From Malachius bipustulatus (lineage: Eukaryota > Arthropoda > Insecta > Coleoptera > Melyridae), in the NCBI GenBank assembly GCA_910589415.1, contig OU342638.1, forward strand, positions 7,006,001 through 7,070,000: a stretch of DNA of 64,000 bases, read 5' to 3'. Positions 1-10,251 of this stretch are shown here, in pieces. The stretch's first letter is position 1; every line of letters begins with the position of its first letter. The notes below the pieces were generated by a model. It was not told where the DNA came from. It saw nothing but the letters and a program-made list of their open reading frames with translations, and did no database searches. Made by a program: the position numbers and the translations under genes.

Positions 1-343
1 ATTGATTTTAATTCAGTCATGTTTGTCATTGTTTCCTTTGGGGTGGTGCAGTTGATGTTTTTGAAATTTTGGTAAAACTTTTTAATTTTTGTTTCCGTTT
101 CGTCGAAGGACATATTGTCGGTTAGACTGTGATTTGTTAAGTATTGTCTGGCAATTTCGTCGGTTTTTTCTTGTGTGGAATGAACTATGCCGCTGGGTCC
201 GTGAAGTGGTGGGATCTCATTGTGGGTGTCTTTATTCTTAAGAGTTTTTGCAATTTTCCAAATTTTTGAATTTTTACTATTAATCGATCTCATTGATTTT
301 TCTCAGTTTTCGGTCTTAATCGAGTGTATTTGTTTGTCTATTG
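1..343 (-). pseudogene. LINE A ORF2, segment between endonuclease and reverse transcriptase (runs off window)
   Basis: Read on the minus strand, this stretch encodes the spacer between endonuclease and RT of a jockey-type non-LTR retrotransposon; the stretch reading IWKIAKTLKNKD and, later, EIARQYLTNHSLT is typical of that part of the family. It continues the endonuclease segment at 4947-5576: with the copia insertion and one copy of its 5-bp duplication removed, the frame is continuous across the junction. One TGA stop lies about 16 codons after the junction. The RT domain itself would be left of base 1, outside the window. The direct evidence is the in-frame join; assignment to the jockey group is by family resemblance. 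Confidence 0.7.
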
Positions 344-542
344 TGATGAGCAGTGGGAGGAGTAATTAACTGGATCGGTTTTAATTACACAATCAATTTA
401 TTAGATAAACGGAACGTATCATTACATTACAACTATGCGCCATTTGTACAACAGTGAACCGCACGATGTAGGTCATGTCGGTTATGCTACCGCGCACACA
501 CACATGCGCTGTTGTACCTCATGATTTTATTGTAGTTCAACA
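344..542 (-). repeat. 3' LTR of the copia element
   Basis: This 199-bp terminal repeat matches 4743-4941 with no difference that I can see. In element orientation it starts TGTTGAACTACAATAAAATC and ends CTGCTCATCA. It contains AATAAA-type motifs and a (GT)n-like run. Its outer flank carries the TATTG target duplication. Confidence 0.95.
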
Positions 543-550
543 CCCCCTTT
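543..550 (-). other. Polypurine tract of the copia element
   Basis: On the minus strand AAAGGGGG lies immediately upstream of the 3' LTR. This is the expected place and composition for the plus-strand priming site of an LTR element. Confidence 0.85.
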
Positions 551-580
551 CAATAAAATCATTCTTACATTTTAAACAAA

Positions 581-3500
581 TTATACAAGTCCCAATTTGT
601 TTCTAAATTTTATGAATTTATTTTTTGCCAACGGTTTTGTAAACATATCAGCTATCTGATCTTCAGTTTTAATATATTCAATGTTTACCAAACCATTTTC
701 AATTTTCTCTTTTATAAAACAATGCTTAATATCTAAATGCTTAATTCTTTTGTTATTTTCAGGATTGTTGGCTATATAAATGGCTGACTGGTTATCCTCA
801 TAAATAGTGGTAGGTTTTTGAATATTGATACAAAAATCAATTAAGATTTTTCTGAGCCAACAAGCCTCACTTACAGCTACACTTAGAGCTACAAATTCAG
901 ATTCGGTAGATGATACAGATACATTTTGTTGTTTTTTACTTGACCATGAAATAAGATTATTAAACAATTTAAAAATATATCCTGTTGTTGACTTTCTGTC
1001 TATAACATCTCCACCCCAATCTGAATCCACAAATCCACACAATATCCCTTCAACATTATTACTCTCGAATTTCAAACATAAACTTAAAGTTCCTTTAACA
1101 TAACGTAACACTCGTTTCAAAGCTTTAAATAAATTTTCATTACCTTTATCTTGAAACCTACTTAACAATGTTACAGCTTCACATAAATCAGGTCTAGTAC
1201 CTAACATAGCGTACATTAGACTACCTATCATCTGTCTACACAATTTTTGCATCTTAGGATTACTTTCACAATTTTTTATCAAATTTATATCAAAATTACT
1301 ATCAATTGGAGTTTCCATAGGCTTACAATTCAACATACCAAACTTATCTAATACCTTTTCTAAATACGTAGCCTGACTCAAAACAGTAACTCCCTCCTTT
1401 AAATTCTGTGTTACATCTATACCTAGATACTGTGAAACTACACCTAAATCCTTCATTGAAAAATTATTACGTAAAATCATTTTCAATTGTTCAACCTCTT
1501 TAGCATCAGTACCCATTATCAATAAATCATCTACATAAAGTAATACATATAAACGAGATTTTGTAGAATGCTTTAAATACAAACAAAAATCATTTAAAGA
1601 TCTTTCAAAGCCTTCAATTTTCATTAATGAATCAAACTTATTATTCCAACATTTCGGGGAATTTTTCAGTCCATATATAGACTTATTTAATTTACAAACA
1701 GTATTTCTGTCTTTTTTGTTTTCATGAGGCAATGACATATATACTTCTTCAGAAATATCGCCATACAAAAAAGCACCTTTCACATCCATATGAAATACAG
1801 GTAATTTTAATTTCGTAGCAACGACTAACATAACCCTAAAGGTGGTTAATTTAGCAACAGGAGAATAAATACCAAAATCAGAGTCATTATTATAATTTTG
1901 CTGGAAACCACGAGCAACTAATCTTGCTTTAAATTGATCACTACCTTTAATTTTAAAAACCCATTTACTTTCAATCACTTGTTTATTAACAGGACGCGGC
2001 ACTTCAGTCCATGTATTATTTTGTTGCAATACTTCTAACTCTTTATTTATAGCTTCTTTCCACTTGTCTGCATTACTTCCATTAATTGCTTCTTCATATG
2101 TCAACGGTTCCTGTAGTGCACAATAAAGATCTACTTCATAATCATCCATCAATTCTGGTCGTTTTGTTGATCTCCTCGGTCTTCCAGGATTTTCACTAAA
2201 CTTACTTTCATTTTCACCTATGTTTATCTCTTCATTGTTCACTGACTCATTTGTTTGAAGATTTTCATCTGGAGTTTCAATTTCAATCTTAGCAATATCA
2301 AGATGAGTATTATTATTATTCTCATTCGAGTTTTCATCTATAGAGACAATTTCATCATTTATCGTATTTTCTAAAATTGGTTCACAATTCAGGTCTAACG
2401 ACACCACATTTTCAATCACTTTATTCTTTTCGATCGACTGCTTTTCAACTTCTGTAAGAAATATCACATCCCTGTGTAGTTCGACTTTATTTTTCTTGGG
2501 AATGTATACTCTGTATGCTTTTACTTCTTCACTGTAACCTACAAATATACCTTTTTCACTTTTTGAATCCAATTTTAAACGTTTTTCCTTTGGTATATGG
2601 ACAGCAACATCTGAGCCAAAAACCTTGAACACTGTAATATCACACTTCTTTCGATGCCATAACTCAAACGGAGTTTTTTCTTTTACTGAACTAGTGCCGA
2701 CTCTATTTAGCACAAATGCAGCCGTATAAATGGCTTCAGCCCAAAACTGCTTACCTAAATTCTTGCTGTGTAGCATTGTTCTTGCTGCTTCTACAAGTGT
2801 TCTATTTTCTCGTTCTGCCCGTCCATTTTGTTGCGGTGTATAAGCACAGGATTTTTCGTGTCGTATTCCCATTTGTTCAAATAAAGTTTTTAGTTCATTA
2901 TTAACAAATTCTAAGCCATTATCTGTGCGAAAAGCTCTTACTTTATTACCCGTTTGGTTTTCAGCTAACTTTAGGAAACTTCTAATTTTTTGTTTGGTTT
3001 CAGACTTTTCTTTCAGAAAATACACAAATCTATGATGTGAAAAATCATCTTTCAACAGAAGAAAATATCTAGCTCCTCCCAGGGACTTCACCTCAAAAGG
3101 ACCACACAAATCTGCATGGACGAGTTCGCATAATGTTTTTGCTCTAGAGTCACTCTTGGGAAATGATAGTCTGTGTTGCTTACCCGATAGGCATTCGTTA
3201 CAAGAACTTTTGTCTGTTTCTTTAAATCTTATATCATTGTTCTTTAAAATCTTCCTGACACTCTCAAAATTAATGTGTACTAACTTTTCATGCCAGTCTG
3301 CCAAATTTTCGACGATGTGACATTCTTCAACCTCGTCTTGAGTAGTAGCAGTTTTCTTTTCATTGTAAGAACCGATAATGTTTGAATTTTCACTTAAGCT
3401 TTCGCACTTGAATTTCATTTTAAAAAGTTTGCCTTGCCTGCTTGCCATTGCTTTAACTCTGCCTTCTTTGTCTATTAATTCACACTTTTCTTTATCTGCT

Positions 3501-4237
3501 TTCATCAAGTAGCCTTTGTCCAATACTTTGCTTACAGAAAAAAGATTTACTTTTAGTCCTGGTACATACAATACATCATTCAATTGAGTTTCAATCCAAT
3601 ACTTTCCATTCCATGCTTGTAGTCTTATTCTGCCTGAACCTTGAACTTCCATAAGAGAACCATCACCAATTTTTACTTGACCTCTTTTAGTTGGACTGCT
3701 GAAACTTTCGAAAAGAGTTTTATCGTGGCACATGTGATCGCTTGCCCCACTATCCAAGCACCAATCTCTTGCAATTAACTTGGCTTCTCCTATTAATGCA
3801 CTAAACTCATCAATACTCTGAGAATCTAAAAGACTCAAAAAAGCATTCGATTCGTGGTTATTCTCATATTTCTTCTTTCTAAACCAACAATCCGCTAAAA
3901 CGTGGCCAGCCTTCTTACAGTAATTACATTTTTTAAATTTCCTGTTTGCAAAACCACCGTTATTGCTTTGAGAATAATCATTATTGCTTTGACAATTTTT
4001 CTTCACATGCCCAAAATTATTACAACGGTAGCATTTAACACCTATTGTGGTTGACGTCTTGCTTTTGGAAAACAGTGCAGTAACCTCTTCGTTCTTATTG
4101 AGCCGTTCTTCCTCGATTAACAACCTTGAAGTCAATTCTTTTAATGACTGTTGAGTCGAAGACGCAGATTCCCAGGCTGAGACAAAATGTTTCAAACTCT
4201 CCGGTAATGACATGAGTATTTTCGTGCATTTTTTCAC
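581..4237 (-). CDS. copia gag C-terminus plus complete pol polyprotein
   Basis: This 1218-codon frame carries the end of gag and all pol enzymes in copia order. Two CCHC knuckles lie at residues 69-82 and 104-117 (CX2CX4HX4C). The protease motif DSGAS is at 162-166. The integrase has a pre-integrase HHCC-like region around 315-350 and a DDE triad at about D375, D439 and E475. The reverse transcriptase has the YVDD box at 901-904, and RNase H (DSDW, then STESEF) occupies about 1085-1200. No internal stop is seen, so pol looks functional. The first codons overlap the gag frame; the reported start is a GTG and is not a real initiator, because the frame is entered from gag upstream (see the gag entry). 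Confidence 0.93.
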   Translation of the reverse strand: MKKCTKILMSLPESLKHFVSAWESASSTQQSLKELTSRLLIEEERLNKNEEVTALFSKSKTSTTIGVKCYRCNNFGHVKKNCQSNNDYSQSNNGGFANRKFKKCNYCKKAGHVLADCWFRKKKYENNHESNAFLSLLDSQSIDEFSALIGEAKLIARDWCLDSGASDHMCHDKTLFESFSSPTKRGQVKIGDGSLMEVQGSGRIRLQAWNGKYWIETQLNDVLYVPGLKVNLFSVSKVLDKGYLMKADKEKCELIDKEGRVKAMASRQGKLFKMKFKCESLSENSNIIGSYNEKKTATTQDEVEECHIVENLADWHEKLVHINFESVRKILKNNDIRFKETDKSSCNECLSGKQHRLSFPKSDSRAKTLCELVHADLCGPFEVKSLGGARYFLLLKDDFSHHRFVYFLKEKSETKQKIRSFLKLAENQTGNKVRAFRTDNGLEFVNNELKTLFEQMGIRHEKSCAYTPQQNGRAERENRTLVEAARTMLHSKNLGKQFWAEAIYTAAFVLNRVGTSSVKEKTPFELWHRKKCDITVFKVFGSDVAVHIPKEKRLKLDSKSEKGIFVGYSEEVKAYRVYIPKKNKVELHRDVIFLTEVEKQSIEKNKVIENVVSLDLNCEPILENTINDEIVSIDENSNENNNNTHLDIAKIEIETPDENLQTNESVNNEEINIGENESKFSENPGRPRRSTKRPELMDDYEVDLYCALQEPLTYEEAINGSNADKWKEAINKELEVLQQNNTWTEVPRPVNKQVIESKWVFKIKGSDQFKARLVARGFQQNYNNDSDFGIYSPVAKLTTFRVMLVVATKLKLPVFHMDVKGAFLYGDISEEVYMSLPHENKKDRNTVCKLNKSIYGLKNSPKCWNNKFDSLMKIEGFERSLNDFCLYLKHSTKSRLYVLLYVDDLLIMGTDAKEVEQLKMILRNNFSMKDLGVVSQYLGIDVTQNLKEGVTVLSQATYLEKVLDKFGMLNCKPMETPIDSNFDINLIKNCESNPKMQKLCRQMIGSLMYAMLGTRPDLCEAVTLLSRFQDKGNENLFKALKRVLRYVKGTLSLCLKFESNNVEGILCGFVDSDWGGDVIDRKSTTGYIFKLFNNLISWSSKKQQNVSVSSTESEFVALSVAVSEACWLRKILIDFCINIQKPTTIYEDNQSAIYIANNPENNKRIKHLDIKHCFIKEKIENGLVNIEYIKTEDQIADMFTKPLAKNKFIKFRNKLGLV

Positions 4238-4664
4238 TGAGTTCTTCTCCCAAATACTTCAACTGTCCTTGAATTTCTTCAAGTTTGGATATAAACTCCA
4301 TTATACTGCCTTCTTTGAACTCCAACCCAAAAAATCTCTGCTGCAATAGATGAACACTAACTTGAGATTTGTGCTCATAAATTGTCTTCAGTTTTTCCCA
4401 CATATCAAAAGCGGAAGTGCAAGATAAAATATGTGATAAGGGTTTTTCTTCTAACCTGAGCACAATTATTTCCTGAGCAGTTGCATCCTTCTTATCCCAA
4501 CTTTCTGGTGTTTGTTCCGGCCTTTTATCTACTCCACTTACTATACCGAACAACTGTTTCGACTTCAATATTATCTGCATTTGGAATTTCCATGTTGTCC
4601 AGTTTTCGCCATTTGACTTTAATAACAATGGTAATGGCGATGGCGCTAATCCTACCCGATCCAT
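4228..4664 (-). CDS. copia gag N-terminal part, separated from pol by a +1 shift
   Basis: This is the N-terminal gag of the copia element, starting at the ATG at 4664 (MDRVG). It shows the typical copia gag pattern: NWTTWKFQMQ near residue 22, then the helical region AFDMWEKLKTIYE and a QRFFGLEFKEG stretch (UBN2-type gag). Homology switches to the other frame at a run of six A (about 4229-4234), where a +1 step joins gag to the polyprotein frame. After the run this frame reads about 45 unrelated codons to a stop near 4095. Drosophila copia uses one long frame, so I read this as a one-base insertion in a homopolymer (mutation or sequencing error). A genuine +1 recoding site is possible but unsupported. 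Confidence 0.85.
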
Positions 4665-4726
4665 CTTGAAGCTTTCGACTTCTTTTCCTTAAAATAACCT
4701 CCTCGAAACTATTCAACACTTCTTGC

Positions 4727-4742
4727 CTCTGGCCCCATAACC
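4727..4742 (-). other. Primer-binding site, initiator-Met half-tRNA type
   Basis: Directly after the 5' LTR the minus strand reads GGTTATGGGGCCAG, complementary (one mismatch) to the anticodon arm of initiator Met tRNA, which contains GGGCCCATAACC. Copia-group elements are known to prime from an internal 5' fragment of that tRNA rather than its 3' end, so both position and sequence fit. Confidence 0.8.
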
Positions 4743-4941
4743 TGATGAGCAGTGGGAGGAGTAATTAACTGGATCGGTTTTAATTACACAATCAATTTAT
4801 TAGATAAACGGAACGTATCATTACATTACAACTATGCGCCATTTGTACAACAGTGAACCGCACGATGTAGGTCATGTCGGTTATGCTACCGCGCACACAC
4901 ACATGCGCTGTTGTACCTCATGATTTTATTGTAGTTCAACA
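4743..4941 (-). repeat. 5' LTR of the copia element
   Basis: This is the 199-bp partner of 344-542. It carries the promoter in element orientation. It is followed outward by TATTG (4942-4946), the second copy of the target duplication. Confidence 0.95.
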
Positions 4942-4946
4942 TATTG

Positions 4947-5569
4947 TTTTAGTCATGTCTTTAATTACGGCTTTGAGCTCTAGTGAGTAATGTCTGTGGA
5001 GTCTTGATCTAAGTCTGTTCCTGTCTTTAATTAACGTTTTAATTTCGTCAGTGATCTTTAGTTTATTGTTTATTTTGACATTGATTCGCCTTGACGAGTC
5101 AATGTGTGCATTGTTTATTTGTTCGGTGAGACGGGAGATTGCTTTGTTAATTCCGTCAGGGTAAGCTTGAATCTTGGCCAGTCTGTTACGTATTTTACGG
5201 TCTGCTTTGTGTGAGTTTGCTTGCCTGTGAGCAGGTATGCTAGGACCGGTATATGGTCAGAGCTTAGCTCGTCGAGGGCTGTGGGAAGTGAAAGTTTTGC
5301 TTTGTTTACTATAAACAAGGGTGGATGGTCGCTTTCTGCCGTCACTCGGAAAGAATGTGTAATTGTTTGTCGGGAAGTGGAGCTGGTAGTTCGTGCTGTT
5401 CAGGAATGTATGCAATTTCAGGCCGTTGCTGTCGTTATAAAAGGGACTCTTGTATGCAAACAACGTCGATATTTCTTTGATTTATTAGTATATTAAGTTC
5501 ATTAAATTTGTTCATTATGCCATTGGCATTCTATGTAATTATTTTTATGGACGAACTATTTTTGTCTTC

Positions 5570-5576
<7 letters not shown>
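4947..5576 (-). pseudogene. LINE A ORF2, AP-endonuclease domain
   Basis: The minus strand encodes the start of jockey-type ORF2. The ATG at 5572-5570 is followed after 13 codons by TAG where the family has Trp (WNANG motif, here stop-NANG). The stretch NELNILINQRNIDVVCIQES is the first endonuclease motif and ELSSDHIPVL (about 5240) is the late SDH catalytic motif. The frame then runs through the EN-RT linker to the copia junction at 4946. The domain is split into several ORFs by small shifts around 5250-5345. The copia insertion interrupts the rest, which resumes at 343. Confidence 0.8.

Positions 5577-5607
<31 letters not shown>
5571..5607. repeat. (AAT)n microsatellite: 3' tail of LINE B
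   Basis: About 12 AAT/ATT triplets form the tail. On the minus strand it follows GTACAATAAAGAGAGAT, as expected for a jockey/CR1-type LINE ending in a short microsatellite rather than poly(A). It abuts the left copy of the LINE B target duplication. Confidence 0.8.
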
Positions 5608-5805
5608 TCTCTCTTTATTGTACAAAAATTGCAACAATCATTGAATAGTACAATAGGGTTATGTAATGAAAAAGAACAAATTCAGTGAACAAAAACGATA
5701 CCAATTCACACATATCGCATGCGTATTCAACAGGTCGTACTCAAGCGATTTAATTCAAAAAAATAAAACTCCACACAACAGTGTACATTAATGCATTAGT
5801 CTATA

Positions 5806-6450
5806 CAGGGTGTCCCGTATCGTTATGTTCAAAATTCTTGAGCATATAGTAGGCTTAATTTTGAGCCCAAAAAACCCAAAAGTGACAGATCTATCTTTAT
5901 TCGTTACGAAGTTACAGGCCTAAGAAAATTATGACTAGTAAATAACAAGATTCAACTTTGTACGCCACACAAATTACCACACATGAGTAAACGTCACCGA
6001 AATAAACATTAGTAGAGAGTAGAGGTTCCCCTGCTCATACGAAATGGCATTGGATTCAAATAGATGCGGCACCAGCATATTTCGGAATTGGTGTTTGTAA
6101 CTAAATACCAGAGAGAAATTATTATTTGATCGTATTCAGCGAGCTGGTCAAGAGATAGGTACGCGAAAAAAGACGAGAAAACTGTTACTTTTGCAATAGG
6201 CCTCCGAGCACAAGCTTGTATTCAGCAAGGAATAGGACATTTTTAACACATGATAAACTAAAGATTTGGTCAATAAAATAAGTTTTATGTGGTTTTCAAA
6301 GTTAAATCTGGTATTTACTAGACATTATTTTCTTAGGCCTGTAACTTCGTAACGAATGCAGATAGACCTGCCACTTTTAGGTTTTTTAGGCTTAGAAATA
6401 AGCCTACTATATGCTCACAAAATTTGAACATAACGATACGGGACACCCTG
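5806..6450. mobile_element. TA-flanked MITE with about 140-bp terminal inverted repeats
   Basis: The ends CAGGGTGTCCCGTATCGTTA and its reverse complement are flanked by TA on both sides (5804-5805 and 6451-6452), which is typical of Tc1/mariner-type non-autonomous elements. The arms match imperfectly for roughly 140 bp each. No coding sequence is seen inside. It sits in the 3' part of LINE B, so it is younger than that LINE. Confidence 0.85.
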
Positions 6451-6689
6451 TACATGGTTCCTAATACTATATCGTCGTAAAATGGGGTTGTCCTGATGCT
6501 ATCAAGCAAAATTATCTATGTTTTCAAGGTGGTTAAGTCACAAATAGTGGGGGTGAGGAAGACAGTATATCCGTGGAAGTACTCTGTTGTATGGCTCTAG
6601 CTCTGTCAGATGTCTCCGCAGATATAATTTGAATTGAGAGAATCCAACGGTTGATGGGTCTAGTCTGAAATGGTTCAGGTATTTTATAG

Positions 6690-7439
6690 GGGCGATACCG
6701 AATTGGGCGAAGGATTTTGTTATTGACTAATCCCAGGGGTCAATTGGGCGACAAACGAGAAACTAGGGGATTATAAGAGATAACTAGACAGACAAGAAAT
6801 ACATGTGCGGCCTTGCCCACATATATAGCAGTGTTGCCAGATTTGTTTAGTGGTGCTTTTAGTAGATCGGATAGGTATACCTAATCAATTTATTATTAAT
6901 AATTGAAGTCGAGTAGGCAGTACGTACGTACCTACCTATGGCTATGTTGCACTTTAGCGTAACCGGTAAGTCAGGTCTTTGGTCAGGTGAAAAAATAATA
7001 AAAAAAAACCTACCCTGACCAAAGATCTGGCTTACCGGTGAGTTTTAGTGCGGAAAAAAAAATAAATACCACTATAATAAATAATTATAATGTGTATCGC
7101 CATATTCATTATTATTTTACTTTTCTATTGATGTTTCATGTTTCTGCTGTAGGTATAGTATAAAATAATAATTGTAAATGCAATAAGCGCTGGATGATAT
7201 ATTTTATAGACTTAAAAAAATAATGCATCAAGTATTAATATTATTTATTTATTTTTTTCAATTTTATTTAATGTAAAAAATAGGAATTTCTGTAAAATCT
7301 AGCAACGTAGCCATACAAGAGCATGCAAATAACTCAACGGTATTTAGAAATTCCTTCGCCCAATTGAGCTCCCGGATTATAAGGAACCCCGTCGTGACGA
7401 AGGGTCGCTCAGATAATTTCGCCCAATTGAGAAACGCCG
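6690..7439. mobile_element. 750-bp element with 8-bp target duplication (hAT- or P-like size) inside LINE B RT
   Basis: The 8-bp sequence TTTTATAG flanks the insertion (6682-6689 and 7440-7447). Removing the insert and one copy restores the LINE B frame exactly (AAIK then YLNHF on the minus strand), which proves the boundaries. The ends resemble each other as inverted repeats (GGCG, six variable bases, AATTGGGCGAA). The motif AATTGGGCGA occurs twice near each end in inverted orientation (about 6700 and 6741; about 7352 and 7421). No transposase is seen. An 8-bp duplication suits hAT or P superfamilies; the end sequence did not let me choose. Confidence 0.8.
6959..7036. repeat. Hairpin inside the 8-bp-TSD element
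   Basis: The arms, of the form ACCGGTAAGTCAGGTCTTTGG and near-complement, surround an A-rich loop. A related TCAGGTCTTTGGnCAGG palindrome recurs at about 40505-40595, so this is a shared mobile motif rather than chance. Confidence 0.7.
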
Positions 7440-9398
7440 TTTTATAGCCGCGTATGTAAACGTCTTTTCAGTGGACGAGAGGTGGTGGGTTGGTAGTCTA
7501 AATAGATTGAACCGAGTACGATAACTGTGATTGAATCGGAAAGGATCAAACCTAGCCTGATTTTTGTAGATAAGTTTGAGGAGGGAGAAAACATACAGGG
7601 CGGGCAATGTTAGAAGACCAAGTCGTTTAAAATGCCCCCTGCATGACTCCTGGATGGATAGGCCTGCTAGGATCCTAAGAGCCCTCTTCTGAAGAAGGAA
7701 AACTCTACAGAGAGATCTCTCGGTGCTGCCCCAGCCGGCGATGCCATATACAACATGACTATAGAAATGTCCGTAATATGCTGAGAGCAGTATATTATGA
7801 AAGACAGTATATTGGAGTCGTCTGAAAAGGAAACAAGAGCTAGAGAGTCTGCGGCATAAGAGGTCTGTATGGGCAGCCCAGTTTAGATTTTGGTCAATGT
7901 GAAAGCCCAAAAATTTCACGACTCCTCTGGGCTTATTCACGACATTATCATTATAGATGTCAGGCAGAGAGGGTAAGCGTGATCCGGTAGAATGAAAGTC
8001 TATCAACTCAGTTTTTGCTAGGTTCAGTTTAAGTCTATTGACTCGAAGCCATGTAGATGCTTTCTTCATCGGGTCTTGAATTGTTGATATAATTTTCAAA
8101 GGTCATTGATTTTTATCTTGATAAGAATAGTTGTGTCGTCTGCATAGTTAACACAAAGGGAATTTTCGGATGTTATTTCGGGACCTAAGTTGTTGATAAA
8201 AATAAGGAATAGGAGAGGACTAAGGACACTGCCCTGTGGAACTCCAGACGAGACAGGAGCAAAAAGGGACCTGGTCACTCGGCCATCCGATCCAGTCAAT
8301 GCTACCGCCTGAGTTCTATCCTGCAGGTAGCTAGAGAACCAGGAAAGGGCCAGTCCGCGTACTCCCACATCTTCCAGTTTCAGAAGGAGGCATTCATGGC
8401 ACACACTATCGAATGCCTTGGAGAGGTCCAAAAGCCACCCTACTGTGCGGATGCCATCCTCCATTCCCTCAGAAATGAACTCCGTGAGCTGGATCAGAGC
8501 AGTCTCAGTTGATCTGTTTCTCAAAAATCCGTGCTGGGAGTTAGACAGGGTTCCAGTTTTTACAAGAAAGTCCAAGAGACGAGATGAAACTAGGGATTCA
8601 ATAATTTTGTCAAAGACCGAAAGCAGACTAATTGGTCTGTAATTCTCGGGATTTTTAACGTCGCCTTTTTTGAAAATGGGCTTAACTAGGGCAGCCTTGA
8701 GTTGTTCGGGGAATACTCCAGTCAGAAAGGAGCTGTTGATAATGTCTGCGAGTGGATGAGCCAGTTCTGATATGCAGTGTTTGGCAATGAAGGATGGAAT
8801 TTCATCCAGGCCATATGACATTTTGCCCCTGAATTTGGAGACGACTGCAATGATCTCCGTGGGCGAAGTGGGGTAGAACATGAATGACGAAGAGACAAGA
8901 TTTAACACTTTAGAAGCATGTGTATGACTATTATAGGTGAGTGAGTCGTTTGACAGGAAAACGGAATTGAGCACTTCGGACATTTCCTCTGGATCTTCCG
9001 AAGTTGTACCCCCAAAGTTCAGCTCTATGATTTTTTGAGAAGGAGTTGTCGACTGGCAGTGTTTGTTTATAAAGGACCACCCAGATTTAATGGGATTTTC
9101 AGATTCGCTAATGAAAAATCATTGCGTCGTTTGGTTTCCTGCCTTACCAAGTACTTGAACTTTCGTTGGAGTTTGATAAGTTCTAGTTTGAACTGCGCGT
9201 TAGAAGTATTTTTCAGAGGATTGAGGAGAGTTTATAATGTAGTTGACGTATCTCGGGGGTGAGCCATCTGGGTCCTGCGAGTCGAGTGGTGTGAATTTTA
9301 GATTTTTCGAGTGGAAAATATTTGTTAAAGAACAAGGCCAGAGTATCCGAAAAGCAAGAAAACTTGGAATTTGTATCTGGTGCGTCTAGCACATTCTG

Positions 9399-10200
9399 TC
9401 ATTTCACATGTTGAAGTTCGTTCTTAAATTGCAGAAGAAGAAGAGGATTTTTCATATCTCGTTTCCATCGGAACGATGGTTCAACGATGGGTTCGCAGCA
9501 CTTTTCCGTGATAGAAGCGCGAAGGATAACTTGCAGAGCTTCATGGTCCGATAAAAAAGTTGTTAGTGTGTTGCTGTCTAATAGTTTCAGCATACCAGAA
9601 ATGTCTACGTTGTCTATGCAAGTTGCCGAAGTAGCAGTAATCCTAGTGGGGGTGTTAATACACAAACGAAAGCCATGTGAAGAGAGAACCTCAGTCAGAC
9701 AGGAGGTGTTAGAATTGTCACAGAACACCTCAATGTTGAAATCAGCAGCCAGGACTGCGTTAGCTGTGATCCGAGAAACCGCGTCAAGTAATCCGTTAAG
9801 GTGATAAATAAAGTCTCTTACACGAGAGCTAGGTGTACGATATACAGACAGTATGATTACTTTTTGTGAAAGAAATTTGGTTTCGGATGCCGAGATTTCA
9901 CATATGAGGGGTTGCGAAAGGGAGGAAAGGCTTTGTACGTTTCTGCTCTCAATGTCACATCTGCTATAGACAGAAGAGCCCCCACGTGCCGACTGTCGGC
10001 ATTAGGAAGAGGAGAGGCTATAATTTTCAATACTGATATTTTGGATATTCTCTGCAATTAGAAAATGTTCATTTAGGCAAAGAAACTCCGGAAATCCCAG
10101 ATCAGTGATCAAACACATTCAGACCATCTACGGAGTTATTAAGAGAGCCAATGTTGATATGTAGCACACGGATATCATGCTTATTACAGAAGAGAGGGTT
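9399..10200 (-). pseudogene. LINE B ORF2, AP-endonuclease domain
   Basis: The domain opens on the minus strand with the typical LHINIGSLNNSVD block near 10160. It continues through VIILSVYRTPSS (about 9850), an ADFNIEVF block and NTPTRITATSATCIDNV, and ends with the LSDHEALQV motif (about 9555), the SDH catalytic triplet of LINE endonucleases. Stops and shifts split it into three or more pieces. It precedes the RT on the same strand. Confidence 0.78.
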
Positions 10201-10251
10201 TTGGGGCGAGAGGAGAGGGGGTGGAGTTAAAGTCGAAGATTTTCTGTCTTG

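Larger units (their letters stand above)
344..4941 (-). mobile_element. Ty1/copia LTR retrotransposon, complete and young
   Basis: The element has two 199-bp LTRs (344-542 and 4743-4941) that read as identical, begin TG and end CA, and are flanked by a 5-bp duplication TATTG (339-343 and 4942-4946). It lies on the minus strand, so the right LTR is the 5' LTR. The internal part has a primer site, one gag-pol coding region broken by a single +1 shift in gag, and a polypurine tract. It sits inside ORF2 of LINE A. Identical LTRs imply recent insertion. No env-like ORF is present. Confidence 0.95.
6451..8983 (-). pseudogene. LINE B ORF2, reverse transcriptase and C-terminal domain
   Basis: The frame at 8983-8096 (295 codons) holds RT motifs in order: VKPIFKKGD, NYRPISLLSVFDKI, the QHGF block, the LDLSKAFDSV block (first catalytic Asp), SGVPQGSVLSPLLF, and YADDTTI (two catalytic Asp, near 8130-8147). 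A shift follows the YADD box. The frame at 8099-7377 continues with the thumb region (LKLNLAKTE; KFLGFHID; YGIAGWG). The last domain is cut by the 750-bp insertion and resumes at 6681 (HFRLDPSTVGFSQFKLYL). LINE RTs normally form one frame, so the two breaks and the insertion mark a dead copy. Confidence 0.88.

Noticed and set aside
4727..4742. Possible tRNA gene fragment (initiator Met anticodon arm)
   Set aside because: Short, adjacent to the LTR, and explained as the copia primer-binding site.
5221..5496. 91-codon plus-strand ORF
   Set aside because: Antisense shadow of the LINE A endonuclease.
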